From Mesonia profundi (GTDB lineage Bacteria > Bacteroidota > Bacteroidia > Flavobacteriales > Flavobacteriaceae): DNA of 64,000 nucleotides. Below, one piece after another: positions 1 through 9,090 of the stretch. The stretch spans positions 51,286 to 115,285 of the forward strand of contig NZ_JAVHUL010000004.1 in NCBI RefSeq assembly GCF_031085155.1, given 5' to 3'. The notes under the pieces are model-generated. The model was not told where the DNA came from. It searched no databases and saw nothing but the letters and a program-made list of their open reading frames with translations. The stretch's first letter is position 1, and every line of letters starts with the position of its first letter. Position numbers and translations under genes: made by a program.

Positions 1-47
1 TCAAAAGAAAACCTAAAGAAGTTTTTCCTGAATTATTTTTCGAATAA
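1..47 (+). CDS. C-terminal tail of an unidentified protein (partial)
   Basis: A reading frame enters from the left edge (first whole codon at base 3), codes for about 14 residues ending PELFFE, and stops with TAA at 45-47. That stop overlaps the ATG of the next gene (TAATG), the usual arrangement of translationally coupled genes, so this frame is preferred. A second frame stays open to base 78 but would overlap its neighbour by 32 bases. In related genomes a YajC-type gene often sits here, but the visible tail is too short to name. Confidence 0.4.
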   Translation, partial: KRKPKEVFPELFFE

Positions 48-1006
48 TGTTAAAAGAGCAAATACAACGTTTAAATAGAACCACCTTTAAAAAAACCAAT
101 TTTAAGGCGTTCTTCTTTTTCTTCTTTTTCGCTTTAATGATTTGGTTATTAATTCAATTTTCTAAAACCTATACCAAGGAGATTTCGGTTCCTATACAGT
201 TTATTGAAACTCCTAAAGACAAGATTGTTGAAAAAACTAAGTCTTCCATCCAACTGAGAGTAACAGAGAATGGTTTCGTGTTGGCTTGGCTTTCCTTAAG
301 AAGTCCTAGCATTACAAGTTCATTGGAGGAGCTTCCGGTTGGTGGGAATATTATAACCTATCATACCGACGATAAAGAAGCAGAAATTCTTTCTGAAATT
401 CGGATAGATTATGATAATGTTCATTTTATTACCAAAAAAATAAAGATTCCCTTTATTCAGAAGGAGACAAAAGTAGTGTCTGTAATTCCCGATATTGAAG
501 TAAGTTATGCTCCGGGATACAACTCAGACGAGCAATTTGTAATTGAGCCGGATTCCATTGAAATTAGTGGATCAAAAAAAGTATTGGATTCGATTAAATC
601 TATTTATACCCAAAAAGTGATACTTAAAAATATAAGCTCCAATACCAAAGGCATGGTGGGGATTGATACTACTCCATATCCCAAGGTAACTTATTATCAG
701 CAGGAAGTAGAATACCTTGTAAAGACTAAAAAATTTACGGAAGGCAGACTAAATATCCCTATAGAAATCTTGAATGCGCCTAAAGATGCTTCCGTAAGTA
801 TATTTCCTAAAGAAGTGATTGTAATTTATAGGGTTAGTCTTGATGGTTTTGAAATGATATCTAAAAATGAGTTTGTGGTAGTGTGTGATTTTTCAGATTT
901 AAGTGAAAATCAAAATTTTTTAATTCCGAAGATCAAGAAGAAACCTAGTAGCGTAAATGCTATACGATTAAATATTAATAAGGTTCAATTTGTTTTAAAG
1001 AAATGA
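47..1006 (+). CDS. YbbR-like domain protein
   Basis: A 319-residue protein with a short basic N-terminus, one membrane segment (about residues 20-38, Phe/Leu-rich) and a long extracytoplasmic beta-rich region. The pattern of repeated domains around hydrophobic strands, together with position directly before coaE, fits the YbbR-like (CdaR-type) family found in this slot in Flavobacteriia. In Firmicutes such proteins modulate a di-adenylate cyclase; no cyclase gene lies in this window, so that role is not implied here. The gene overlaps the preceding stop by one base and coaE by four bases (ATGA), so the three are probably co-transcribed. The exact function is unknown. Confidence 0.75.
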   Translation: MLKEQIQRLNRTTFKKTNFKAFFFFFFFALMIWLLIQFSKTYTKEISVPIQFIETPKDKIVEKTKSSIQLRVTENGFVLAWLSLRSPSITSSLEELPVGGNIITYHTDDKEAEILSEIRIDYDNVHFITKKIKIPFIQKETKVVSVIPDIEVSYAPGYNSDEQFVIEPDSIEISGSKKVLDSIKSIYTQKVILKNISSNTKGMVGIDTTPYPKVTYYQQEVEYLVKTKKFTEGRLNIPIEILNAPKDASVSIFPKEVIVIYRVSLDGFEMISKNEFVVVCDFSDLSENQNFLIPKIKKKPSSVNAIRLNINKVQFVLKK

Positions 1007-1593
1007 TGATTATAGGAATCACAGGCGGAATAGGTAGTGGGAAAACAACTGTAGCAAACTTTTTTAAAGACTTAGGGATTCCTATTTATATTGCCGATGT
1101 AGAAGCAAAGCAACTCATGAATACTTCTCCACTAGTACGAGAAGAATTAACTGCTTTATTTGGTGAAGAAGCTTTCAAAAACAATGAATTAAACCGCAAG
1201 TGGATTGCTTCAAAAGTGTTTAATGATAAAGACTTACTTGAAAAATTAAATCAGATTGTTCATCCGCAGGTAGAAAAACATTTTAAAACCTGGACAAATC
1301 ATCAAGAGGCTCCTTACATTATTTATGAAGCGGCCATTCTTTTTGAAAACAATGCTCAAGATAAATGTGACTACACCATTTTGGTTACAGCTCCCAAAAA
1401 TATAAAGCTAAAAAGACTTCAGAAAAGAGACGATAGCAGCCTGCAAGAGATTGAAGATAGAATGGACAAGCAGTGGAAAGATTCTAGAAAAATAGAACTC
1501 GCTGACTTCGTAATTACGAACATAGATTTAGCAGATACCAAAGCTCAAGTTTACCAACTTCACAACAAGCTCTTAAGCCTTGTTAAAGCTTAG
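1003..1593 (+). CDS. coaE: Dephospho-CoA kinase
   Basis: Catalyses the last step of coenzyme A synthesis, ATP-dependent phosphorylation of the 3'-hydroxyl of dephospho-CoA, in the cytoplasm. The 196-residue length is normal for CoaE. The P-loop GGIGSGKT lies at residues 8-15, followed by the family's DADxxA-like segment (IADVEAKQL) and a LID region rich in Arg/Lys (RLQKRDD). It starts inside the stop of the YbbR gene (ATGA overlap), which supports the chosen start and translational coupling. A 67-base gap separates it from the downstream histidine kinase. Confidence 0.95.
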   Translation: MMIIGITGGIGSGKTTVANFFKDLGIPIYIADVEAKQLMNTSPLVREELTALFGEEAFKNNELNRKWIASKVFNDKDLLEKLNQIVHPQVEKHFKTWTNHQEAPYIIYEAAILFENNAQDKCDYTILVTAPKNIKLKRLQKRDDSSLQEIEDRMDKQWKDSRKIELADFVITNIDLADTKAQVYQLHNKLLSLVKA

Positions 1594-1647
1594 AAAATGA
1601 TATGTTAACTTTTGGTTAAACCAGTTTATCTCTAAATGTTAAAATCT

Positions 1648-1655
1648 TACTTTTG
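1648..1655 (+). promoter_or_regulatory. Possible -7 box for rprX
   Basis: TACTTTTG matches the Bacteroidota -7 consensus TAnnTTTG and ends five bases before the rprX ATG, so a transcript starting here would be essentially leaderless. No good -33 TTG is found at 17-23 bases upstream, so the call is weak. Confidence 0.3.
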
Positions 1656-1660
1656 AAGAC

Positions 1661-3223
1661 ATGAAAAAGAAAGTATTCTTATTTCTTGTTCTTTTAATGA
1701 GTTTATCATTGATAGGGATCATATTTGTGCAAGGCTACTGGATTAAGAATACGGTAGAAACAAATGAGGAACAATTCTCATTCAATGCTAAGCAAATTCT
1801 TATTAATGTAGTAAGCGAGATAGAGAGCCAAGAAGTTGACAAGTATTATATTCAATATGCCATTTTAGCTGATTCTAGCAAGCCTACTAGCGCAAGACTA
1901 AGTGAGCTTTTTCAGATAAAACAAGACCAGTTAACCAACGAGACTTTCTTTTACACCAATAGTGTATTACAAGAAGATTATAAATTATCCTCTTCTTTTT
2001 TAAGTGAAGAAAAAGATAGTATAGATTTTAAAAAGTTAGTCAATCGTAAGGTAACGAGAATTGTTAGAAATGATGATATTGATGGTACCAATCAACTTTC
2101 GGCACAAGAGAAATTTGAAAGAATTTCTAGATTAGAAGATAATGAAAAGTTCCTTTTATTGGATGCAATAAAAGAAAAAGCAGCAGAACTTCCTATATAT
2201 AAGAGGGTAGATACCACTTTAATTAGGCATCTGGTGAAAGCTGAAATGAAAACAAGAGATATAGATTCTAAATTTGAAATAGGAATCTTTAGTGACGCAT
2301 TGGCCACAAAAATTAAGTCGGAAGGCTTCGTACTTAATTCTCCAGCAACTTATGGGATTCCAATCTTCAAATCAGATAACACCAACTATAAGCTGTTCAT
2401 TAATTTTACTGAAAAAAAGAAAGAGGTGTTTTCTTCCATCGCTTTTATGGCGATTTTGAGCATTGTTTTTACACTTATCATCATCATCGCATATTTTAGT
2501 GCTTTATCACAATTAATAAAGCAGCGGCAAATTTCTCAAATTAAAACAGATTTTATCAATAATATGACGCACGAATTTAAAACGCCTATTGCCACTATTA
2601 ACTTGGCTTTAGATTCGGTGAAGAATCCAAAAATTTCTTCAGATCCAGAAAAGATGCAGCGTTATATGCGCATGATACGGGAAGAAAATAAGAGAATGCA
2701 TGCCCAAGTAGAAAATGTGCTTCGCATTTCAAAATTAGAAAAGAACGAGCTTAACATAAAGAAAGAACGTTTAAAGCTGCATGAGCTTATAGAAGATGCA
2801 GTAACACATATTGAGTTGATTGTAGATGATAGAGAAGGTTATGTGAAAACTCATTTTGGAGCGTTAAAATCCTCTATTTTGGCGAATGAAACTCATTTTA
2901 CCAATGTGATTGTAAACATATTGGATAATGCAGTAAAATATACAGAAGGAAATCCAAAAATAGATATCTATACAGAGAATGTCAAAAATTTTGTCATTCT
3001 AAAGATTAGAGATCAAGGAAAAGGAATGAGTAAAATCGTTCAGAAAAAAGTGTTTGAAAAGTTTTTTAGAGAACATACAGGAGACGTTCACGACGTTAAA
3101 GGTCACGGTTTAGGTTTAGCCTATGTAAAACAAATTGTTACTGACCATCACGGAGAAGTTAGCCTTCTTAGTGAAAAAGGAAAAGGAAGTACATTCATAA
3201 TTAAATTACCATTAATATCATAA
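1661..3223 (+). CDS. rprX: Membrane sensor histidine kinase, RprX type
   Basis: A 520-residue sensor kinase. Membrane segments at about residues 5-23 and 259-281 enclose a roughly 235-residue extracytoplasmic sensor region with no recognised fold. The HisKA phosphoacceptor is His304 in the motif NNMTHEFKTP. The ATPase domain follows, with N-box (NILDNAVKYT), G1 (RDQGKGM) and G2 (GHGLGLAYV) motifs, and is complete to the C-terminus. Its partner regulator starts four bases downstream, so the two form one operon. The pair most resembles RprX/RprY of Bacteroides; the signal sensed cannot be read from the sequence. Confidence 0.85.
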   Translation: MKKKVFLFLVLLMSLSLIGIIFVQGYWIKNTVETNEEQFSFNAKQILINVVSEIESQEVDKYYIQYAILADSSKPTSARLSELFQIKQDQLTNETFFYTNSVLQEDYKLSSSFLSEEKDSIDFKKLVNRKVTRIVRNDDIDGTNQLSAQEKFERISRLEDNEKFLLLDAIKEKAAELPIYKRVDTTLIRHLVKAEMKTRDIDSKFEIGIFSDALATKIKSEGFVLNSPATYGIPIFKSDNTNYKLFINFTEKKKEVFSSIAFMAILSIVFTLIIIIAYFSALSQLIKQRQISQIKTDFINNMTHEFKTPIATINLALDSVKNPKISSDPEKMQRYMRMIREENKRMHAQVENVLRISKLEKNELNIKKERLKLHELIEDAVTHIELIVDDREGYVKTHFGALKSSILANETHFTNVIVNILDNAVKYTEGNPKIDIYTENVKNFVILKIRDQGKGMSKIVQKKVFEKFFREHTGDVHDVKGHGLGLAYVKQIVTDHHGEVSLLSEKGKGSTFIIKLPLIS

Positions 3224-3227
3224 AAAT

Positions 3228-3950
3228 ATGGAAACTGAAAGCAAGAAGATTTTATTAGTAGAAGACGATCCAAATTTCGGAATCGTTCTTAAAGATTATT
3301 TAGCTATGAACGACTATGAAGTGGTGCATGCTAAAAACGGAATGGAAGGTTTTGAAAAGTTCAAAAAAGACGATTTCGATCTTTGTATTCTAGATGTAAT
3401 GATGCCTTATAAAGACGGATTTACCTTAGCTAAAGAAATTAGAGAGAAAAACGAAGAAGTGCCTATTATTTTCTTAACCGCTAAGGCGATGAAAGAAGAT
3501 GTGTTAAAAGGATATAAAGTAGGAGCAGACGACTACTTAAACAAGCCTTTTGATAGTGAAGTACTTCTTATGAAGATAAAAGCTATTATGCAGCGAAAAG
3601 CTACAGATAGCATTGCAGATAGTAAGCAATTTGAATTCCAAATAGGAGGTTTCTTCCTGAATTCTAAATTGAGATTCTTAACCTTTAATGAAGAAGAACC
3701 ATCTAAACTATCTCCTAAAGAAAATGAGCTGTTAAGATTATTGGCCTTGCATGAGAATGATTTAATGCCAAGAGAATTAGCGCTAACCAAAATATGGAGA
3801 GATGATAACTACTTCACCTCTAGAAGTATGGACGTTTATATTGCAAAATTACGTAAATACTTGAAAAAGGATGAAAATGTAGAGATCTTAAATATTCACG
3901 GGGAAGGATTTAGACTTGTGATCAGAAATAAAGAAGAGGAAAGTAAATAA
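3228..3950 (+). CDS. rprY: Response regulator, RprY type (OmpR family)
   Basis: A 240-residue two-domain DNA-binding regulator. The receiver domain (about residues 6-122) has the acidic pair at 13-14, phosphoacceptor Asp56 in LDVMMP, and the conserved Lys in YLNKPF. The winged-helix effector domain occupies about residues 135-235. Several stretches (LCILDVMMPYKDGFTLA, IIFLTAKAMKEDVLKG) are close to Bacteroides RprY, which is why the symbol is used. It lies four bases after its kinase and ends at a strong hairpin shared with the convergent miaA gene. Confidence 0.88.
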   Translation: METESKKILLVEDDPNFGIVLKDYLAMNDYEVVHAKNGMEGFEKFKKDDFDLCILDVMMPYKDGFTLAKEIREKNEEVPIIFLTAKAMKEDVLKGYKVGADDYLNKPFDSEVLLMKIKAIMQRKATDSIADSKQFEFQIGGFFLNSKLRFLTFNEEEPSKLSPKENELLRLLALHENDLMPRELALTKIWRDDNYFTSRSMDVYIAKLRKYLKKDENVEILNIHGEGFRLVIRNKEEESK

Positions 3951-3981
3951 TTTTTTAGAAAAAAATTAGCTTTTCAGTTTC

Positions 3982-4025
3982 AAAGGTTGACTAATAAAAA
4001 CTTGTGTTTTTATTAGTCAACCTTT
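3982..4025. terminator. 20-bp two-way hairpin between rprY and miaA
   Basis: A perfect inverted repeat: bases 3982-4001 pair with 4006-4025 around the four-base loop TTGT. The right arm contains the last 13 bases of miaA including its stop codon, so the 3' end of the tRNA-modification gene is itself part of the stem. The position between two convergent operons fits a bidirectional terminator, although neither side is followed by a long T run. Confidence 0.7.
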
Positions 4026-4921
4026 TGCGTTATAAAGTCTGCTATTTCTTGTGGTGCTGCATCATAGGGAAACCAAAACGTATGCTCGTCCCGTCTAAAC
4101 CAGGTGAGTTGTCTTTTGGCAAATCTACGCGTATTTTTCTTGATTTCGCTGAGGGCAAATTCTAAGCTCCAAGTGCCATCAAAATACTGGAACAATTCTT
4201 TGTAGCCTACCGTATTTAACGCATTTAATTCTCTTAACGGATATAATTCTTTGGCCTCTTCAAGAAGTCCGTTTTCTAGCATAAAATCCACTCTTTTCTC
4301 TATACGCTCATAAATTAATGGGCGGGGTGCTTCTAAACCAATCTTAATGGAGTTAAAATTTCTTTCTTTAGCAGAATGATTTAAAAAGCTAGAGTAGGGT
4401 TTCCCTGTTCCTAAACAAATTTCTAAAGCCCTAATGACTCTCTGCGGATTAGAGAGTGCTACTTTCTTATAATGATCTGGATCTAGTTCTTTTAGCTGAA
4501 GCTGAAGAGATGCTAGTCCGTGTTCTTGTACTTGTACATTTAATTTTTCCCGAATGGAAGCTTCTACTTTAGGAAAATGATCTAATCCTTTGTTCACAGC
4601 ATCCACATATAATCCACTTCCTCCAACTAAGAATAGAATTTTATGTTTTTCAAAAAGTTCATCGAGCTTTTTGAAAGCATCTTTTTCAAAATCCCCCACC
4701 GAATACTGCTCTGAAACAGAAACATGCTGTATAAAATGATGTGGCGCAGCTGCTAATTCTTCTGGAGTAGGGACAGCGGTTCCTATGCACATTTCTTTAT
4801 AAAACTGACGAGAATCTGCCGAGAGTATTTCAGAAGAAAAATGCTGTGCTAAAGCAATGCTTTTAGAGGTTTTACCAATTGCCGTAGGACCTACAATATT
4901 AATGAGGTAAGGTTTACTCAT
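4013..4921 (-). CDS. miaA: tRNA dimethylallyltransferase
   Basis: Transfers a dimethylallyl group to N6 of A37 in tRNAs that read UNN codons. The length of 302 residues is standard. The P-loop GPTAIGKT is at residues 11-18, the ADSRQFY substrate loop at about 35-41, and the family's GGSGLY motif is near residue 100. The last codons lie in the arm of a terminator hairpin. The start overlaps the end of the upstream channel gene by eight bases, indicating coupled translation on the minus strand. Confidence 0.95.
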   Translation of the reverse strand: MSKPYLINIVGPTAIGKTSKSIALAQHFSSEILSADSRQFYKEMCIGTAVPTPEELAAAPHHFIQHVSVSEQYSVGDFEKDAFKKLDELFEKHKILFLVGGSGLYVDAVNKGLDHFPKVEASIREKLNVQVQEHGLASLQLQLKELDPDHYKKVALSNPQRVIRALEICLGTGKPYSSFLNHSAKERNFNSIKIGLEAPRPLIYERIEKRVDFMLENGLLEEAKELYPLRELNALNTVGYKELFQYFDGTWSLEFALSEIKKNTRRFAKRQLTWFRRDEHTFWFPYDAAPQEIADFITQKVD

Positions 4922-5747
4922 CGACGTGTAATGAATATCCGCAGTTATTACAATACTTAGCAGAGTCTAGATGTTTGTCTTCTCCACAATTATAACAAGA
5001 TTGCGTGTTCTTTAAAGAACCAGAGCTTGTAGATTTAGAATATTCAGCACTAACAATTCCTGTAGGTACGGCGATAATTCCATATCCTAAAATCATAATG
5101 ATAGAAGCTAAGAATTGTCCTAAAGGAGTTACAGGGTGTATGTCCCCAAAACCAACGGTAGTAAGCGTAACAATCGTCCAATAAATACCAATAGGAATAC
5201 TTGTAAAGCCGCTATCCTCTCCTTCAATAAGGTACATAAGTGTACCTGCAATTAAAGAAAGAATCACTACGGCAAAAAGAAATACTAGTATTTTGGCTTT
5301 ACTACTTTTTAAAGCTGATGCCAATTTATTTCCTTCCCCAATGTATCGCGTTACTTTTAAAATTCTAAAAATCCTTAAAAGACGTAAGGCTCTAAAGGTT
5401 AAGAAAGCCGTACTTCCTGCTAAGAAAAAAGAAAGGTATAAAGGAATCGTAGATAAAAAGTCGATGACTCCATAGAAACTGAAAATATATTTTTTTGGAT
5501 GTTTAATGCTTATGACCCTAGCAATATATTCTAATGAAAAAAGAATAGTCACTACCCATTCCGCATAAAATAAAAACGTGTACATCCAGTCATCTAGACC
5601 TTTGATACTTTCAATCACTACAAAGAATACACTTAGTAGAATAAGTATGAGCAAAAGAACGTCAAAGGTTTTTCCTTTGGCGGTATCCGCTTCATAAATA
5701 ACTTCATGCAATTTTTCTCGCCACGTAAGTGAGGATTTATTTTTCAA
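4914..5747 (-). CDS. Potassium-channel-like protein with C-terminal zinc ribbon
   Basis: A 277-residue six-helix cation channel of the voltage-gated type. Helices run from about residue 28. The S4-like helix near 118-135 carries regularly spaced arginines (FRALRLLRIFRILKVTR). The pore loop contains the selectivity filter TTVGFGD (196-202), which indicates K+ selectivity. After the last helix a short tail carries four cysteines in two CxxC pairs (251, 254, 266, 269), a zinc-ribbon-like module. The gene overlaps miaA by eight bases. The channel assignment is firm. The role of the zinc ribbon is unknown; it could be structural, redox-sensing or a gate. Confidence 0.85.
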   Translation of the reverse strand: MKNKSSLTWREKLHEVIYEADTAKGKTFDVLLLILILLSVFFVVIESIKGLDDWMYTFLFYAEWVVTILFSLEYIARVISIKHPKKYIFSFYGVIDFLSTIPLYLSFFLAGSTAFLTFRALRLLRIFRILKVTRYIGEGNKLASALKSSKAKILVFLFAVVILSLIAGTLMYLIEGEDSGFTSIPIGIYWTIVTLTTVGFGDIHPVTPLGQFLASIIMILGYGIIAVPTGIVSAEYSKSTSSGSLKNTQSCYNCGEDKHLDSAKYCNNCGYSLHVDE

Positions 5748-5796
5748 TATTTTTTTATTTTTTTAAGATGATAAAAATAGGAATAAACTTCCGGTA

Positions 5797-7158
5797 TTAA
5801 AATTCAATTACCTTAATGTTCTTTTTTCTGCGCATATAACTCTGGATGATATGCTGCGCATCCCTATTATTGGGCATAGGAGCGATGATATTCTTTAAAA
5901 TATCAATATTGCTAATTTGGTGGTTGAGAGATGCATAACCATAGCCTTGAAATTTACCATCCTCTATAAGTAAAATGCTTTTTTCTCCGTTTTCTCTTCC
6001 GCGGTCTACGATGATCATGTTCTTATTAAGGTAGCTAAAGTGTTTTAAAACCTCTTGGACTTTTTCATTGTAGGCTTCGGGAGATTCTTCGCCTATGCAA
6101 GCACCATCACATGATTTTATGAAGTAGTTAAAACAACTAGAATCGGTTTTATGCAAGCCCGTAAATTTTTGACAAAGACCATAAGTCTCCGTAAGTATTT
6201 CCATAAAGTTTTTAGCTTGCTTTAACGTGGTAAAAGTCGTTAGAGGCGCTTCTACCAAAGAAGATTTCATCACCTTAAATTCTATGTAACCGGCTTCGTT
6301 GGTAAAAGATTCAACCGCATAATTAAAGATGTCTTTCTTTAAAGCGCGATTGTATTTGGGTTTATTTTTCTTGATTTCATCATTCTCCTTCAGTAAAGCC
6401 AATAACTCATTCCCCGTAAGCTCATAAGATACGGCAGCAATCTCCTGACGCATGTTTTTAGACTTATGGCTATCATTGGTGAAATGCTGATTTAAACGTT
6501 TCCGGATATTATTACTTTTACCTATATAAATAATATCTCCAGCTTCATTATGCATATAATACACGCCCACATTAGAGGGAACCTCTTCTAAAATCCTAAT
6601 GAGTTTGTTGTCCAATTGATTGGTTGGAATTTTTCGAATTGACTTTTTAATGATCTCCTTTTCGGAATCTTTATTCAGTAACAACTGAAAGAGCTTGACC
6701 GTCGCCAAGGCATCTCCGCTAGCTCTGTGCCTATCGGTGATGGGAATGCCTAAGCTTTTGGTCAGTTTTCCTAAGCTGTAGGAAGGCTGATCAAGAATTA
6801 GTTTTTTAGAAAGTTCTACCGTACAAATGTTTTGTCTCTCGTAGGTATATCCCAACCTCTGGTATTCCATTTTTAAAATTCGATAATCAAATTTTGCATT
6901 ATGTGCTACCAGCACACATTCTGTAGTGATTTCAATGATTCTTTTCGCGACTTCATGAAACTTAGGAGCATTGCGAAGCATGTCATTATTAATCCCGGTA
7001 AGACCAACTACAAAAGGTTGTATGGAGCGTTCCGGGTTCACCAAGCTAATAAACTGATCCACGATTTCATGGCCGTCAAACTTATAGATAGCAATTTCGG
7101 TTACGCCCTCTTCATTATACTTTCCTCCGGTAGTCTCTATGTCAACAATTGCGTACAA
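5797..7158 (-). CDS. DnaQ-type exonuclease fused to GIY-YIG nuclease
   Basis: A 453-residue two-nuclease fusion. The N-terminal DEDDh 3'-5' exonuclease (about 1-165) has VDIETTG (Asp6, Glu8), HNAKFD (Asp91) and HRASGDA (His144-Asp149 region). A GIY-YIG domain follows (about 195-280) with GVYYMHN...IYIGKS and downstream Arg residues. The C-terminal 170 residues are Cys-containing and resemble the UvrC/Cho neighbourhood. Such fusions are annotated as epsilon-subunit/UvrC homologues and are thought to act in repair, which is inferred from domains only. It lies 13 bases after the YggS gene on the same strand. Confidence 0.85.
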   Translation of the reverse strand: MYAIVDIETTGGKYNEEGVTEIAIYKFDGHEIVDQFISLVNPERSIQPFVVGLTGINNDMLRNAPKFHEVAKRIIEITTECVLVAHNAKFDYRILKMEYQRLGYTYERQNICTVELSKKLILDQPSYSLGKLTKSLGIPITDRHRASGDALATVKLFQLLLNKDSEKEIIKKSIRKIPTNQLDNKLIRILEEVPSNVGVYYMHNEAGDIIYIGKSNNIRKRLNQHFTNDSHKSKNMRQEIAAVSYELTGNELLALLKENDEIKKNKPKYNRALKKDIFNYAVESFTNEAGYIEFKVMKSSLVEAPLTTFTTLKQAKNFMEILTETYGLCQKFTGLHKTDSSCFNYFIKSCDGACIGEESPEAYNEKVQEVLKHFSYLNKNMIIVDRGRENGEKSILLIEDGKFQGYGYASLNHQISNIDILKNIIAPMPNNRDAQHIIQSYMRRKKNIKVIEF

Positions 7159-7171
7159 CTATAAATATTTT

Positions 7172-7831
7172 TTAATTATAATTTCGTTCTCCAAAAATAG
7201 AGCTTCCTATTCTAAGCATCGTACTTCCATTCTTGATGGCGATTTGGTAGTCGCCGCTCATTCCCATAGATAGGGTAGTGAGTGCTGGAAATTCTTTAGA
7301 GAATTCATCCATTTTTCCTTTTAGGTAGGCAAACTCAGTGTTTATCTTCTGTTCATCTTCCGTTAAGGTAGCCATTCCCATAAGGCCTACAATTTTTACA
7401 TGATTCATTTCTTGGTAAGCTTCAGACTTTAAAATTTTTAAAGCTTCGTCTGCTTCCATCCCATATTTACTGTCTTCTTCAGCAATTTTTAGTTGCAATA
7501 AGCAGTTGATGACACGGTCTTCTTCTTTTGCGCGCTTATTAATTTCTTTAAGAAGCTTTAATTTATGTACCGCGTGGACAAGGCTCACATAAGGAGCCAT
7601 AAATTTCACCTTATTGCTTTGTACGTGACCAATCATATGCCATTCGATATCTTTGGGCAAAGCTTCGTGCTTATCGGTCATTTCTTGGATTTTATTCTCT
7701 CCGAAAATGCGCTGTCCAGCTTCGTATGCTTCCAAAATAGCTTCGTTGGGTTTGGTTTTAGAAACCGCTACCAAGTCGACATCACCGGGCAACTCGTCTT
7801 TGTATTTTTTAATTTGTGCTGCAATACTCAT
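7172..7831 (-). CDS. YggS/PROSC family PLP-binding protein
   Basis: Cytoplasmic pyridoxal-phosphate homeostasis protein that binds PLP without known enzymatic activity. The Schiff-base lysine is in VAVSKTKP (residue 25), followed by FGENKIQE and HMIGHVQSNK, all family signatures, and the C-terminal SMGMSGDY...R phosphate-binding segment. The frame can begin five codons earlier (base 7846), but the start MSIAAQ at 7831 gives the normal family N-terminus and is preferred; the product is then 219 residues. It follows the DUF1015 gene almost directly, within a minus-strand operon. Confidence 0.9.
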   Translation of the reverse strand: MSIAAQIKKYKDELPGDVDLVAVSKTKPNEAILEAYEAGQRIFGENKIQEMTDKHEALPKDIEWHMIGHVQSNKVKFMAPYVSLVHAVHKLKLLKEINKRAKEEDRVINCLLQLKIAEEDSKYGMEADEALKILKSEAYQEMNHVKIVGLMGMATLTEDEQKINTEFAYLKGKMDEFSKEFPALTTLSMGMSGDYQIAIKNGSTMLRIGSSIFGERNYN

Positions 7832-7845
7832 ATCTCCATCTTGCA

Positions 7846-9084
7846 TTAATATTCGTAAATAGTGATTCCACTTCTTAATTTAGGTTCGATGTAAGTAGAT
7901 TTAGGAGGCATCGTAAGACCTTCATTAGCGATATCTTTCATCTCCTTTACCGTTGCGGGAACCATTCCAAAACCTACTTTAAAAGAGCCATTATCTACTT
8001 GACCTTTTACAAAAGGCATTCCTTTTTTACCGTGCGCATAATCCAAACGACTATCACTTCTAGGGTCTTTAATGCCTAGAATAGGGTGGAGGACCGTTTC
8101 ATAAAGTACTTGTGCATCTAAGTGAGAAAGCGAATTTTCTATTTTAAAATTAAGCTTTCTTAAATGAAGCGAGTAAAAATCCCCATCAAGGTACATACTA
8201 AATTGATGTTTCTCTTCAGGTTTATAGTACGTATTTTTTCTATTCTGAATTCTAAACGAGTTATCTAGCTTAATTAAGAACTCCTCTTTTGATAATCCGT
8301 TAAGGTCTTTTACCAATCGGTTAAATTCTAAAATCTTAAGATTGCTCTCTGGAATAATGTAGCTCATAAAAAAATTATAAGGCTCTTCTCCCGTATGTTT
8401 AGGATTGTTCTTCTTAAACTCTTCGTACAATTGATAAGCAGAAGCACTTCTATGATGACCATCGGCAATATAAAGGTGGTCCATATGGTTAAACTCTTCC
8501 TGAATTTTTTTCAGGGTAGCCTCATCATCCAAATTCCATAAATAATGCGTATCCCTAAACGTGGTGGTAAACTCATATTCAGGCCTTTCTTTAGTCACCT
8601 CTTTTATAATCTGAGATAAAGTTTCATTATCCTGATGCGTTAACAAGACCGGTTCTGCATTAAAACCTACCGTTTCTAAATAATCTTTAAAGTCATCCTC
8701 GCGGTGGGCGATGGTTTCTTCGTGTCTTTTAATTAAATTGCTCTTGTAACTCTCTAAGCTGGTCGCCGCAATGATTCCCGTAAAAACTTGCTTATCACTA
8801 TCTATCAATCTATAAATGTAATAGTTAGGCTTTTTATCCTGAATAAAAATATGATCTTCCCTAAATTCTTGGTATCTATTTTTTACCAGTTCATACCTGT
8901 CTGGACCCGAAATCTCTTTATGGTATTTATACCCTGGATTTACGATGTGTAAAAACGAAAACGGATTGTTGTCCAAACGCGCTTCCCTTTCGGCTAGGGT
9001 ATAGTGATGGTATGGCCTAGAGGAAATAAGACCTACTTTATCGCGCGTAGGTCTTACCGCTCTAAAAGGAGTTACTTTTGGCAT
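7846..9084 (-). CDS. DUF1015 family protein
   Basis: A 412-residue cytoplasmic protein of the DUF1015 family, recognised by its N-terminal FRAVRP segment, the DGHHRSASAY motif near the middle, and the C-terminal HPILGIKDPR...DYAHG block. No membrane segments or signal peptide are present. Biochemical function is not securely established; in Bacteroidota the gene is often near serine or amino-acid metabolism. Here it sits between YggS and a hydroxyacyl-CoA dehydrogenase, six bases from the latter, so it is probably co-transcribed with both. Confidence 0.85.
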   Translation of the reverse strand: MPKVTPFRAVRPTRDKVGLISSRPYHHYTLAEREARLDNNPFSFLHIVNPGYKYHKEISGPDRYELVKNRYQEFREDHIFIQDKKPNYYIYRLIDSDKQVFTGIIAATSLESYKSNLIKRHEETIAHREDDFKDYLETVGFNAEPVLLTHQDNETLSQIIKEVTKERPEYEFTTTFRDTHYLWNLDDEATLKKIQEEFNHMDHLYIADGHHRSASAYQLYEEFKKNNPKHTGEEPYNFFMSYIIPESNLKILEFNRLVKDLNGLSKEEFLIKLDNSFRIQNRKNTYYKPEEKHQFSMYLDGDFYSLHLRKLNFKIENSLSHLDAQVLYETVLHPILGIKDPRSDSRLDYAHGKKGMPFVKGQVDNGSFKVGFGMVPATVKEMKDIANEGLTMPPKSTYIEPKLRSGITIYEY

Positions 9085-9090
9085 ATGATT

